Shown here: positions 27,203 to 36,532 of the stretch, piece after piece
Layout of the letters: the number at the start of each line of letters is the position of its first letter
Position numbering within the stretch: the stretch's first letter is position 1
DNA from: Oscillospiraceae bacterium
GTDB taxonomy: Bacteria > Bacillota > Clostridia > WRLR01
Direction: 5' to 3'
NCBI GenBank assembly: GCA_009777515.1
Contig: WRLR01000028.1
Coordinates: 1 to 40,253, forward strand
Length of the DNA stretch: 40,253 bases
Position numbers and translations under genes: made by a program
Notes under the pieces: model-generated
Database searches by the model: none
What the model was told of the DNA's origin: nothing
What the model saw: only the letters and a program-made list of their open reading frames with translations

Positions 27203-28660
27203 ATGAAATCTGTTTTGATGGCGACGGCGGAGTTCTCTCCGTTCGTAAAGGCCGGTGGCTTGGGCGACGTCGTCGGCGCGCTGCCGTTCGCATTGCGCAA
27301 AGAGGGCGTGGACGCGCGCGTCGTCATGCCCCTCTATACATTTATCCCGTCAAAGATAGCCGAGAGCCTGAAATTCGTCAAAGAAACATATGTCAACATG
27401 GGCTGGCGCAAGCAGAATTACAGGATTTTCGAGATAAATTACAACGGGCTGCCCATGTACTTCATCGACAGCGAACTATATTTCAGCGGGCCCCGGCTCT
27501 ATTACGAAATGGAGAACGACATCGAGCGCTTCGCCTTTTTCTGCGCGGCTGTGCTGAACGCGCTGCCGCATATTGACTTCGCGCCGGGCGTCGTCCACTG
27601 CCACGACTGGCACACATCGCTGATACCGGTGCTGCTCCAGGCCCATTACAAAAAAATGCAGTACTTCCGCGCCATCAAAACGATTGTCACTATCCACAAC
27701 CTAAAATACCAGGGGATATGCAACAAGTACAAATTGTTTGACATATTGGGGATCAACGAGCATTACTCCGTAGCGGGCAGCCTGTCATTTGGCTACGACA
27801 TCGCAAACTGCCTGAAAGGCGGCATCTCCGTCGCGGACAAAATCACGACGGTGAGCGACGCGTACGCGCGTGAGATACGCGACCCATATTACGGCGAGGG
27901 GCTGGACTGGCTGCTTAACTGGCGCGGGTATGACCTCGTCGGGATCGTGAACGGTATCGACAACCGCCAGTACGACCCGTCGCGCGACGGCGCCATCGCG
28001 GTTAACTACACAGCGGCGAACGCGGCGCAGGCAAAAAAACAGAACAAGGCCGCGCTACAGGCCGAGTTCGGGCTTTCCCCGGACCCAGACAGGCCGGTGA
28101 TCGCGCTGATATCGCGGCTGGTGGAACAAAAAGGGCTCGATCTGATCATACGTGTTTTTGACGAGATACTGGCTTCCCCGGAGGCCTCTGACCTGGGGCC
28201 GCAGTTTGTCATACTCGGCACCGGCGACGAGCGCTATGAAAACTTTTTTAAATGGAAGCAGACCCAGTGCCCGGGCGGCGTCGCCGCGCGGATAGTGTTC
28301 GACGACAGCATGGCCCGCAGGATTTACGCCGGGGCGGATTTTTTGCTGATGCCCTCGCTGTTCGAGCCGTGCGGCATAAGCCAGTTGCTGGCGATGCGCT
28401 ACGGGACGATTCCCATTGTGCGCGAGACCGGGGGGCTCAGCGATACGGTGAAGTCCTACGATGAATCGACGGGCGAGGGGAACGGCTACAGTTTTAAAAG
28501 CATCAACGCCCATGATATGTTGTATACGATCAGGAGAGCTTTAGGATTCTATGGCGGAATAGGTAGCATTCATGATAAAATAAGGCAATCGGCTATGGCG
28601 GGCGATTTTTCGTGGGACCAGTCTGCAAGGAAGTATATTGAACTATACAATTACTTGTAG
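27203..28660 (+). CDS. glgA: Glycogen synthase (ADP-glucose, GT5)
   Basis: 485-residue glucosyltransferase that extends alpha-1,4-glucan from ADP-glucose. The ADP-glucose loop KAGGLGDVVGALP begins at Lys16, HDWHTSLIP is in the N-terminal domain, and the C-terminal GT-B motif reads FEPCGISQLLAMRYGTIPIV with GGLSDTV. GGAGG is eight bases before ATG 27203. Length and motif order are standard for bacterial GlgA. Confidence 0.96.
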   Translation: MKSVLMATAEFSPFVKAGGLGDVVGALPFALRKEGVDARVVMPLYTFIPSKIAESLKFVKETYVNMGWRKQNYRIFEINYNGLPMYFIDSELYFSGPRLYYEMENDIERFAFFCAAVLNALPHIDFAPGVVHCHDWHTSLIPVLLQAHYKKMQYFRAIKTIVTIHNLKYQGICNKYKLFDILGINEHYSVAGSLSFGYDIANCLKGGISVADKITTVSDAYAREIRDPYYGEGLDWLLNWRGYDLVGIVNGIDNRQYDPSRDGAIAVNYTAANAAQAKKQNKAALQAEFGLSPDPDRPVIALISRLVEQKGLDLIIRVFDEILASPEASDLGPQFVILGTGDERYENFFKWKQTQCPGGVAARIVFDDSMARRIYAGADFLLMPSLFEPCGISQLLAMRYGTIPIVRETGGLSDTVKSYDESTGEGNGYSFKSINAHDMLYTIRRALGFYGGIGSIHDKIRQSAMAGDFSWDQSARKYIELYNYL

Positions 28661-28663
28661 ACG

Positions 28664-28694
28664 GCGATTAGCTGTTGGTTGGCTAATCGCGGCG
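28664..28694. repeat. Palindromic repeat after glgA
   Basis: GCGATTAGC and GCTAATCGC form perfect 9-base arms around TGTTGGTTG, starting three bases after the glgA stop. The word is shared with the repeats at 22747-22831 and 27131. No T-run is present. Confidence 0.5.
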
Positions 28695-28779
28695 CGGGGC
28701 GCGTGGGGGGCTCTTGCGCGGCGCGAAGGGTTTGCCCGCATTAGGGGGTATATCCGGGGGCGAAAAGAGGATTTTATTA

Positions 28780-31728
28780 ATGGACGCTTTGCAACAAGAT
28801 AAGGACGGCGAAATAAAATTCGTAGAACGCAGAAAAAATCCGGACAGGAGGCGGTACGACAGGAGGGGGGCAGACAGAAGGGACGGCGGCGTTAACGATG
28901 CGGGGGTCGCTGCCGGAATCGATGAAACGGTGGGGGCCGCTGCGGCGGGGAACGCTTCTGTAGGCGCTGCTGCGACGGAGACCGTTACAGTAAGTGCCGC
29001 TTCGACAGATGCCACCGGTTTCGATACGGCAAAAAGGGTTAGGCTGGTATATTCGATAAACGAAGCCGGCGGGCAGGCGCTCCCGAATACGAACGCCACA
29101 GAGGCGACGAACGCCACTGAAACAGCTTCTTCAGTGGCGACGGATATCGCAGTGGCGCCAGACGCTGCAGTGGCGTCGGATGTCGCTTATTTTGTTGCGC
29201 CCGAGCCCGAGCCATCGCCTTTAAGGGGCGCCGTCGACATAAACGCGGCGGGCGAAGCGGACGGGCAAGACGGGCTGATTGACACCCCGGAAAAGCGCCA
29301 AATCTTGCGCAAGATATCGGAAAAACTGAGCCACAACTACGGCAGGACGCTTAGCAACGCGACGCCAAAGCAGGTATACAACGCCGTGGCCCTGACGGTC
29401 CGCGACTCCATCATGGAAAAATGGACCGAGTCCAGAATTGAAGCCAAGCGAACTAGACGCAAACAGCTTTACTACCTGTCGCTGGAGTTTTTGGTGGGCC
29501 GGGCGTTGAACAACAACATAATCAATCTGCTCAAAACCGACCAGTACCGGGACGTTTTAACCTATCTTGGGCGCAAGCTCGATGATATCACGGAGATAGA
29601 GAATGACGCAGGGCTGGGCAACGGGGGGCTGGGGCGGCTGGCGGCATGCTTTATGGACTCGCTCAGCACGCTGAAGCTGAACGCCTCCGGCTGCGGAATC
29701 CTATATGAGTACGGCCTGTTCAAGCAGCGAATAATGGACGGCTACCAAATCGAGCTGCCCGACCCCTGGCTGGAGGACGGCAATATCTGGGAGATCAAGT
29801 ACCCAGACGATCAGGACGACGAGCCATACGAGGTGCATTTCGGGGGGACGGTCAGCGAGGAGTGGTCCGACGGCTCGATCAGGCAGTCATACGACCATTA
29901 CGAAACCGTGATGGCCAGCCCGCACGACATCCCCATACTCGGCTACGACTCGCAAGTCGTGAACAGGCTGCGCCTGTGGAGCGCGCGCTCGCCGAAGCAT
30001 TTAGACATGGACTTGTTCAACAGCGGCGACTACCACAGCGCCTCCAGGGACAAAAACCTGGCAGAGGCCCTCTCCAAAGTGCTCTACCCGGAGGACAACC
30101 ACTACACCGGCAAGACATTGAGGCTGCGGCAGCAATATTTCTTTGTTTCGGCCACGATACAGTGGATCGTTCGCGACTACAAGCTGATCCACGGCACGAA
30201 TTTTTTCAAAATGGCCGATCATATTGCGATCCACATAAACGACACGCACCCGGCGCTGGCGATTCCGGAGCTGATGAGGATATTGATCGACGAGGAAAAG
30301 CTGAACTGGGCCGATGCGTGGGACATAACTTCCAGCATCTTTTCATACACAAACCACACGATTATGTCCGAGGCGCTGGAGTGCTGGCCCGTCGCTTTCT
30401 TTGAACAGAACCTTCCGCGCATCTATAAAATTGTGTCCGAGATCAACGAGACTTATTGCAAAAACCTATGGGACGCGTACCCGGGCGAGTGGGACCGCAT
30501 CGCCGACATGGCGGTCATCGCGAACGACGAGGTGCGCATGGCGAACCTGTGCATTGTGATGTGCAAGAACGTCAACGGGGTCTCGGAGCTGCACACCGAC
30601 ATACTGCGCTATAACGTGTTCCGCAACTACAACATCCACACGCCGGAGAAGTTTATCAACATTACCAACGGCGTGACCCACAGGCGGTGGCTGCTGCATG
30701 CGAACCCCGGGCTGTCCGCCCTGATATCCGGGGCGATTGGGGACGGGTGGATAATGGCGCCGGAGCGGCTGTCGGAGCTGGGGCGCTTTGCGGATGACGC
30801 TTCGTTCGTGGCGGAGTTTATGAAGATCAAGCTGCAGAACAAGAGGCGGCTGTCGGACTATATCTTAAAGACGTTGGACGAGAGCGTCGACCCGAAGTCC
30901 ATATTCGACGTCCAGGTGAAGCGGCTGCACGAATACAAGCGGCAGTTGCTAAACATCATCCATATTTTACATCTCTACAGAAAACTCAAAGAGAACCCAA
31001 GCGCGCTGGTCAGCCCGCGCACGTTCATATTCGGGGCCAAGGCGTCCCCGGGCTATTATAGGGCCAAGCTCATCATCAAGCTCATTACGAGCGTCGCGGA
31101 ACATATAAAAAATGATCCCGACCCGCGCGTGAGGGAGATGATCAAGGTCGTGTTCATAGAAAACTACGGCGTCTCGATAGCCGAAAAGATTATTCCAGCC
31201 GCAGACGTGAGCGAGCAGATATCCACCGCCGGCAAGGAGGCCAGCGGCACGGGCAACATGAAGATGATGCTCAACGGCGCGCTGACGCTGGGCACGATGG
31301 ACGGCGCGAATGTGGAGATTCGTAGGCTCGTCGGGGACGAAAACATATATATCTTCGGGCTGAACGCCAACGAAACGCACAAGCTCTATGTCGAAGGGAA
31401 CTATAGCAGCCGACTCTTGTATGAAGCCGACAGGGACATGGCGGAGGCGGTCGACATGTTCATCGACGGCGCCCTCCAGCCCGACAAGCCGCGCATGTTC
31501 AGCGACATATACAACGCGTTGCTCTTCAACGAGTCGGGGCTTTCGGACGAATTTTTGGTATTCCGCGATTTTGACGCCTACGCCGAAGTCCAGCAGAGGC
31601 TGGAAAACGATTTTGTGCACAGTGCGCAATGGGGCGCGAAAGCGATTAAGAACGTCGCGGCGGCCGGGCATTTTTCCAGCGACAGGACCATCGGCGAATA
31701 CAACAAATACATATGGCAACTGGATTGA
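28780..31728 (+). CDS. glgP: Glycogen phosphorylase with long N-terminal extension
   Basis: 982-residue GT35 phosphorylase releasing glucose-1-phosphate from glycogen; the family is normally 750-840 residues. The catalytic part starts near residue 168 (TPEKRQILRKISEKL), contains LYYLSLEFLVGR and AGLGNGGLGRLAACFMDS, and has the PLP lysine Lys828 in GTGNMKMMLNGALTLGT. The added N-terminus has two parts: residues 13-36 with an Arg-rich pattern (ERRKNPDRRRYDRRGADRR), and about 120 residues of Ala/Thr/Val-rich filler. ATG 28780 with GAGG nine bases upstream is the likely start. The end lies three bases before ispE. The extension could localise or dock the enzyme; this is speculation. Confidence 0.95.
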   Translation: MDALQQDKDGEIKFVERRKNPDRRRYDRRGADRRDGGVNDAGVAAGIDETVGAAAAGNASVGAAATETVTVSAASTDATGFDTAKRVRLVYSINEAGGQALPNTNATEATNATETASSVATDIAVAPDAAVASDVAYFVAPEPEPSPLRGAVDINAAGEADGQDGLIDTPEKRQILRKISEKLSHNYGRTLSNATPKQVYNAVALTVRDSIMEKWTESRIEAKRTRRKQLYYLSLEFLVGRALNNNIINLLKTDQYRDVLTYLGRKLDDITEIENDAGLGNGGLGRLAACFMDSLSTLKLNASGCGILYEYGLFKQRIMDGYQIELPDPWLEDGNIWEIKYPDDQDDEPYEVHFGGTVSEEWSDGSIRQSYDHYETVMASPHDIPILGYDSQVVNRLRLWSARSPKHLDMDLFNSGDYHSASRDKNLAEALSKVLYPEDNHYTGKTLRLRQQYFFVSATIQWIVRDYKLIHGTNFFKMADHIAIHINDTHPALAIPELMRILIDEEKLNWADAWDITSSIFSYTNHTIMSEALECWPVAFFEQNLPRIYKIVSEINETYCKNLWDAYPGEWDRIADMAVIANDEVRMANLCIVMCKNVNGVSELHTDILRYNVFRNYNIHTPEKFINITNGVTHRRWLLHANPGLSALISGAIGDGWIMAPERLSELGRFADDASFVAEFMKIKLQNKRRLSDYILKTLDESVDPKSIFDVQVKRLHEYKRQLLNIIHILHLYRKLKENPSALVSPRTFIFGAKASPGYYRAKLIIKLITSVAEHIKNDPDPRVREMIKVVFIENYGVSIAEKIIPAADVSEQISTAGKEASGTGNMKMMLNGALTLGTMDGANVEIRRLVGDENIYIFGLNANETHKLYVEGNYSSRLLYEADRDMAEAVDMFIDGALQPDKPRMFSDIYNALLFNESGLSDEFLVFRDFDAYAEVQQRLENDFVHSAQWGAKAIKNVAAAGHFSSDRTIGEYNKYIWQLD

Positions 31729-31731
31729 CGG

Positions 31732-32778
31732 ATGCCAGGATTGATAGATGCCGATTGTTACCAGGTCAAATACAGGGCTTACGCGAAGATCAACTTGACT
31801 CTCAACGTCACCGGGAGGCGGCCCGACGGGTACCACGAGCTGGAGTCCGTCATGCAGGCCGTTTCGCTGTGTGACGACGTAACGGTCCGGCTAACGCCGA
31901 AGCAGAAGCATATGAAGCTTCAGCGAGACGGCATTCATGTGGCGGTTACGGCCCGGGATACATATATCAAGCAACAATGCGTACCGGTGGACGGGCGCAA
32001 CTCGGCATACAAGGCCGCTGAGATTTTTTTTGCGAAACAGGCGCCACCTGTAACCTATGACGCCGACATACGCATCCATAAACGGATTCCTGCGGCGGCG
32101 GGGCTCGCCGGCGGCAGTTCCGACGCGGCAGCCGTCCTCCGCGCCCTGAACGACATAGCCAGCCTCCGGCAGACGGGCGGCGCGCCGCATTTGCGGCGCC
32201 TGCCGGAAGATGAGCTTCTCGAATGCGCTTTGGGCGTCGGCGCGGATGTGCCGTTCTGTCTGCTTTGTGCGACATCGCGCGAAGGCGCCGCCCCGCCACC
32301 TTCTGGCGCGGCTTTGGCCACCGGCATCGGCGAGGTGCTGCGCCCGCTGCCAGGCTTTAAGCCGGGATATGCCGTGGCGCTTGCCAACCCGCGCGTCGAG
32401 GTTTCGACGGCGCGGGTTTTTAAGGAGTTCAAGCTGCAGGGCGCGGCCTCGGCTATGTCGGCCATGTCGGCCATCAAGTGTACCGAATATGCGCGCGCAT
32501 TAACGAATCCATGCGGCGAACCGCTCTGCGGTGGGGAGAATCTGCGCGGCAGGGAGATAGTACATTATTTTAATGTGCTAGAAGACACGGTTATTGGTTT
32601 TTGCCCGCAAATAAAAGGGCTGAAAGCCCGGATGGAAGAATCGGGGGCGCTGTGCGCGCTTATGAGCGGCAGCGGCCCGACAGTATTCGGGTTGTTTGAC
32701 AAAACAGTTGCGGCGAGCCGGGCTGTGGCAAAAATCCGCAGCGGCGGCGATTGGGCCGCATTATGTAAATTTATTTAA
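31732..32778 (+). CDS. ispE: 4-diphosphocytidyl-2-C-methyl-D-erythritol kinase
   Basis: 348-residue GHMP kinase of the non-mevalonate isoprenoid pathway, phosphorylating CDP-methylerythritol. Lys19 in YAKINLTLNV, the ATP loop PAAAGLAGGSSDAAA (120-134), GVGADVPFCL and the C-terminal LMSGSGPTVFGLF. Family length is about 285-300, and the surplus is in Ala/Pro/Ser-rich inserts such as SAMSAMSAIKC near 238-250. It begins three bases after the glgP stop with no good ribosome site, suggesting coupling. Coupling to a glycogen operon is an odd partnership. Confidence 0.93.
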   Translation: MPGLIDADCYQVKYRAYAKINLTLNVTGRRPDGYHELESVMQAVSLCDDVTVRLTPKQKHMKLQRDGIHVAVTARDTYIKQQCVPVDGRNSAYKAAEIFFAKQAPPVTYDADIRIHKRIPAAAGLAGGSSDAAAVLRALNDIASLRQTGGAPHLRRLPEDELLECALGVGADVPFCLLCATSREGAAPPPSGAALATGIGEVLRPLPGFKPGYAVALANPRVEVSTARVFKEFKLQGAASAMSAMSAIKCTEYARALTNPCGEPLCGGENLRGREIVHYFNVLEDTVIGFCPQIKGLKARMEESGALCALMSGSGPTVFGLFDKTVAASRAVAKIRSGGDWAALCKFI

Positions 32779-32780
32779 TA

Positions 32781-32823
32781 AACGCGGGAAAGGCCGCCTC
32801 GGCCGCTCGCGTTTATTTTAATA
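32781..32823 (+). terminator. Probable terminator after ispE
   Basis: AAACGCG pairs with CGCGTTT, with an inner GGCCG/CGGCC stem, and ATTTTAATAA follows. It lies directly after the ispE stop and should end the glycogen/ispE transcript before the AAA+ gene. Confidence 0.65.
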
Positions 32824-32856
32824 AACATGTATACTGCTAACCAATAAATTAAAAGA

Positions 32857-34584
32857 ATGGCGGCTATTATGGCAAACGTTGATGATAATGGCGGCGCGGC
32901 TCGCCCTGATGTGGCGGCGCCCCCGCCGCATTGGTTTACGGAATTTACCAATTTATATAAAGCGGGCATTGCCCATGCGTTTCTTTTCAATTTTAACGTG
33001 CGCGATTACGTGGACAGCAAGCGCGAGCCGGACCGATATATCAACGACGAGTTTATTGCAAAGCGTAAGTTTTCGTCGGTAGCTTATTACGACATGTCCA
33101 GGGGGCTGACGTTCCCCGACGCGGAGGCGGAGCGCGAGTTTCGCAAAGTCGCGCTCAAAGGCGCGCCGCTGCCGCAGTCTGCGCTCCCTTCGCGCGTGTT
33201 CCCGCTCATCGATATCGCGTTGAACTATTCCAAGTTCGCCATCTTCATCGAGCATGTCGACTTGCTGGTCCCGTCAGGCGGCACGGCGGGCATGAGCGGC
33301 GAGGAGCGGACCGCGATGATATGGCTGTGCGAGTGGTCGCTGAATGCCCGCGTCTCTGCGGTCGGTAGCCTTTTATGCCTCTCCGCGTCCAATATAGCCG
33401 CCGTGGCGCCGGAGCTGCTCAGTTCGTCATATAAAATCGAGCCGATCTTCGTGCCGCTGCCGGACGAAGAAGAGCGGCTGACATACATCAAGGCGCAGTT
33501 GGAACAGAAGCCGGTATCGCTGTCCCTGCCGGAAGCGTCGTTCGCGGCGCTGTCGTCCGGGCTGTCCAAAAAAAGCATTCGCGACATCATGCTAAAGTCT
33601 GAGGCCGAGGACGTCCCCGTCAGCTTTGAGTTCATCAGGGACAAAAAGCGCTCGGTGTTGCAAAAAGAATACGGGGACGTGCTGGAGTTCATCTACCCGG
33701 AGATAGGGTTCGAGGACATCGGCGGCATGGGGGCCGCGAAGAACTACCTATTGAACAATGTCGTAGCGCCGGTACGCACGAACGATCTGCGGCGCGTCCC
33801 CATGGGGGTGCTGCTCTGCGGCCCGTCCGGCACGGGCAAAACGCTGCTGGTGTACGCACTGGCGCGGGCAAGCGGCTTTAATTGCGTAAAAATTGACATG
33901 GCCAGAATTTTGGGGCAGTATGTCGGCGAGAGCGAGAAAAATTTTAAAAAATGCCTGCTTGGGGCGCAGTCGCAGCAGCCCGTCATCGTGTTCGTGGACG
34001 AGATAGACACCGCGTTCAAGCGCGGGGACGAGCGGGACAGCGGCGTCAGCAGGAACATATTCAGCGAATTTTTGCAATTTACGGGCAACACAAAAAACAG
34101 GGGCAGGGTCATATTTATAGCGGCGACGAACAGGCCGGATTTGCTGGATCCTGCGCTTAAGCGCGCAGGGCGGTTCGACAAAAAAATCCCCATCCTGATC
34201 CCCTCAGCCGAGGAGCGCGCGGATATTTTCAAGGTGCTTTTGCGAAAATACCGCTACGCGACCGACATCGAGGACTTCACGGATTTCGCAAAGAAGACCC
34301 CCGGCTATACGGGCGCCGAGCTGGAGACGCTGTTGCGAAAAGCGTATGAGTTGGCGTGTTCTTCGGATGCCGATGAAGGGCCTTCTTCGTCGGATACCGG
34401 CGATGAGGTTGGACAGCAGAAAAATGTGAGCGAATACCCCGCAGACGGACACGAGTCATACGGGGCGTGCATCCGCGCCGCACATTTGGAACTTGCGATT
34501 GAAAAATGCCACCCGAACACCGGCCAGATCGAGTTCATGTCGCGCGTCGCCATAGAAGAATGCGACGACGACGATTTGCTGTGA
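32857..34584 (+). CDS. AAA+ ATPase with degenerate first and intact second module
   Basis: 575-residue ATPase. The C-terminal module (about 288-490) is a classic CDC48/FtsH/Vps4-like AAA domain: FEDIGGMGAAKNYLL, Walker A GPSGTGKT (Lys328), Walker B VIVFVDEID (376-384), sensor AATNRPD (422-428) and arginine finger region LKRAGRFD. The N-terminal part (about 25-260) seems to be a second AAA fold that lost Walker A but kept FAIFIEHVDLLVP and SLLCLSASN-like strands. The C-terminus adds an acidic Ser/Asp-rich insert. No membrane segment. It is directly upstream of pspA, and with that ESCRT-III-family protein it recalls the Vps4/ESCRT-III pair; a remodelling role is inference. The ATG at 32857 or 32869 lacks a strong ribosome site. 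Confidence 0.88.
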   Translation: MAAIMANVDDNGGAARPDVAAPPPHWFTEFTNLYKAGIAHAFLFNFNVRDYVDSKREPDRYINDEFIAKRKFSSVAYYDMSRGLTFPDAEAEREFRKVALKGAPLPQSALPSRVFPLIDIALNYSKFAIFIEHVDLLVPSGGTAGMSGEERTAMIWLCEWSLNARVSAVGSLLCLSASNIAAVAPELLSSSYKIEPIFVPLPDEEERLTYIKAQLEQKPVSLSLPEASFAALSSGLSKKSIRDIMLKSEAEDVPVSFEFIRDKKRSVLQKEYGDVLEFIYPEIGFEDIGGMGAAKNYLLNNVVAPVRTNDLRRVPMGVLLCGPSGTGKTLLVYALARASGFNCVKIDMARILGQYVGESEKNFKKCLLGAQSQQPVIVFVDEIDTAFKRGDERDSGVSRNIFSEFLQFTGNTKNRGRVIFIAATNRPDLLDPALKRAGRFDKKIPILIPSAEERADIFKVLLRKYRYATDIEDFTDFAKKTPGYTGAELETLLRKAYELACSSDADEGPSSSDTGDEVGQQKNVSEYPADGHESYGACIRAAHLELAIEKCHPNTGQIEFMSRVAIEECDDDDLL

Positions 34585-34646
34585 ATGCGTGTATAATCCA
34601 CATTATCCGAATCCAGTAAATAAGCGTAAATAAGTAAGCAGTACCG

Positions 34647-34675
34647 TTGCATATATGCCGTTATACGCGTAAAAT
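34647..34675 (+). promoter_or_regulatory. Putative promoter upstream of pspA
   Basis: TTGCAT (34647-34652), a 17-base spacer and TAAAAT (34670-34675). It lies in the 270-base gap after the AAA+ gene and would allow pspA to be induced separately. No sigma-54 type -24/-12 element was seen there. Confidence 0.45.
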
Positions 34676-34766
34676 GGTAAAACAGACGATAAAATAGGCT
34701 TCATCGAATTTCAACGCGGTGAATAGCATATTTTAATCTTTTTAATATGGATGGTTGGGGTTTAAC

Positions 34767-34868
34767 GTGAAAAAATATAGAAAGGGCATGACTGTGGCGC
34801 GACGAAGTACGTTTTTAATGTGCTATTTGTGCTCAGTCTGCGAATGGCTTTTTTATGGGATTATTTAG
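34767..34868 (+). CDS. Possible 33-codon leader ORF overlapping pspA start
   Basis: GTG 34767 to TAG 34866-34868, reading a basic start (KKYRKG), then FLMCYLCSVCEWLFY with three Cys. TTGGGG stands six bases before the GTG. It overlaps the first 14 bases of pspA in another frame. Because pspA itself lacks a clear ribosome site, translation of this frame could deliver ribosomes to it. It may equally be chance. Confidence 0.25.
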   Translation: MKKYRKGMTVARRSTFLMCYLCSVCEWLFYGII

Positions 34869-35592
34869 CAGGCTAGGTTCGATGATCCGGGGGTTTTTTG
34901 GCCTCTTCGTGCGAAATATTGAGGACAGCAACCCAGACGCGCTGATCGAGGATATCCGAAATCAAATCGATTTGGCGAGAAGGGACGCGGAGAAGCAGAT
35001 TATCGACATACAGACGAACGCCGAACTTATGAAGATAGAAACGAGGAAGTCCGAGAAGGAGCTGGAGACAATCCGCGCAAGGATAAGCACGGCCCAGCGC
35101 CAGGGGCAGAAAGACTTGCTGGTCGAGCTTTTGATACATGAAGAGGACGCGCAGACAGTTTTCGACGCCAATTCGGAGGCTGTGACGACCGCCCTCGCGG
35201 AGGTCGAAAGGGTCAAAAGCGACTACAAGATTTTCGAGTCCGATATGAACAGGCGGCTCAACGAGTTGAGGACGCTTAAATCGCAGGCGAAGGTCGCGAG
35301 CCTGCGCGAGGACATAAACAGCGCGAACGCGAAATATTCCGCCCAAAGCAGCAGGATCAGCAAGGTCAACGAAAGCATGGAGCGGGCGCGCGAGCTGGTC
35401 AACACAAAGTCCGCCAGGGCCAATGCGATGGAATCCCTGGGCGAAATGAACACGGAGGCGAAGTTCCGCAGGCTTGACGCGGACTCGGCGAGGGATCGGG
35501 CGCTCGCCCGCGCCGAGGCGATGCTCGCGGGCGACGACGAGGGCTTTGAAGTCAAGGAGAAGGCCGCGCAAAAAGTGGAACAGAGCAGTTGA
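34855..35592 (+). CDS. pspA: PspA/IM30 family membrane-stress protein
   Basis: 245-residue member of the PspA/Vipp1 branch of the ESCRT-III superfamily, which polymerises on damaged or stressed membranes. An amphipathic N-terminal helix (MGLFSRLGSMIRGFFGLF) precedes a long coiled coil from about 25 to 215 with ARRDAEKQIIDI and QAKVASLREDINSANAKYS. The C-terminus has DRALARAEAMLAGDD, similar to other PspA proteins. The length is typical. It lies between an AAA+ ATPase and a membrane coiled-coil protein. It is therefore a candidate substrate or partner for the ATPase. No PspF or LiaFSR-type regulator is in the window. Confidence 0.93.
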   Translation: MGLFSRLGSMIRGFFGLFVRNIEDSNPDALIEDIRNQIDLARRDAEKQIIDIQTNAELMKIETRKSEKELETIRARISTAQRQGQKDLLVELLIHEEDAQTVFDANSEAVTTALAEVERVKSDYKIFESDMNRRLNELRTLKSQAKVASLREDINSANAKYSAQSSRISKVNESMERARELVNTKSARANAMESLGEMNTEAKFRRLDADSARDRALARAEAMLAGDDEGFEVKEKAAQKVEQSS

Positions 35593-35686
35593 TGCCTTTG
35601 TGCGTTGTTGGCGCATGACGGCTAATTTGCAAATCGAATAAATATAGTTTACTAAGTTGGCATATCGGAGGCTGAAAGGAGACGGC

Positions 35687-36532
35687 GTGAAATCTAGTCT
35701 GATAAAAGGGGCGTTGCTGCTTCGCCGGAACCTTGTCGCGCTGGGGGCTTCGTTCGCCATTTTAAGCTTCGCGCTGCCCCGGTTGCCCGCGGCGCCCTTC
35801 ATGTCGCCGGAGGCATTTGCCGAAATGCTGACCGTGTACCCCTATTCCGCATTTATGCTGTCATTGGTCGTCTACGCCTTGTTTGTTGTGCAGAGCCTGT
35901 CTTCGCGCGAATTCAAGGAGAGCGTTGCGCAAAAGGAGACTATCAACAAAATAAGGAAGGCGAATGAGGCGAACCAGCTAAACGCCAGGGTACTGAAAAG
36001 AAAACTCGCGCCCAACACCCAGCAGCGCCTGGATAATATGATGCGCGAGTCGAATGAAATTGTGCAGTCGTTCCTCGCCGGCAATAAAGGCCATTTAAAG
36101 GAACAAGTGGTCCAGCAGTCGTTGAAGCTGACTACAGCGTACATTACTCTGGCCGACATGTTCCGCGTGCGTTCGTCCGCGTCGAACGGCGAGCGGATAT
36201 CCCAGCTTGCCAAGCGGATCAACTCGAACATGGGCATCATTAACAGCGCAAAGGAGCAGGGCATCGCCGACGAGCTGAAGCGCGTGGTTGAAGCGGATGA
36301 GCGTATGATCGAATCGTTGAAGAACGAGCGGTTCGAGCTGGATAAAATAGATGCAAGGCTCCAGTACATGGAAAGCACGATTGGCATGCTTAAATATAAT
36401 ATTATCTCGAACCTGGAGTCCGAAGACATACTCACCCACCTGGAGTCGGACGTACACGAAGCCGATGTGTTGAACACTGTGCTGAACGAGCGTTACGACG
36501 AGCGGCGCGAAGAGCGGCGCGTGAGGCTGTGA
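35687..36532 (+). CDS. Two-TM coiled-coil protein next to PspA
   Basis: 281-residue protein from GTG 35687, preceded by AAAGGAG at five bases (the frame is open from 35657 but lacks a site there). Two membrane helices lie at about 15-32 and 53-70, separated by a short loop; the rest is hydrophilic and mostly coiled coil, with LNARVLKRKLAPNTQQRLDN, a central helical region, and a very charged end (RYDERREERRVRL). No family is recognised. The position 94 bases after pspA suggests a membrane anchor or receptor for PspA. The stop codon lies in the first copy of a 19-base tandem repeat. Confidence 0.7.
   Translation: MKSSLIKGALLLRRNLVALGASFAILSFALPRLPAAPFMSPEAFAEMLTVYPYSAFMLSLVVYALFVVQSLSSREFKESVAQKETINKIRKANEANQLNARVLKRKLAPNTQQRLDNMMRESNEIVQSFLAGNKGHLKEQVVQQSLKLTTAYITLADMFRVRSSASNGERISQLAKRINSNMGIINSAKEQGIADELKRVVEADERMIESLKNERFELDKIDARLQYMESTIGMLKYNIISNLESEDILTHLESDVHEADVLNTVLNERYDERREERRVRL

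Noticed and set aside
26871-27327. Minus-strand open frames of 82 and 155 codons with HNEPHNAP repeats
   Set aside because: They are translations of the non-coding tandem repeat between glgD and glgA; no ribosome site, and the longer one runs into glgA on the other strand.
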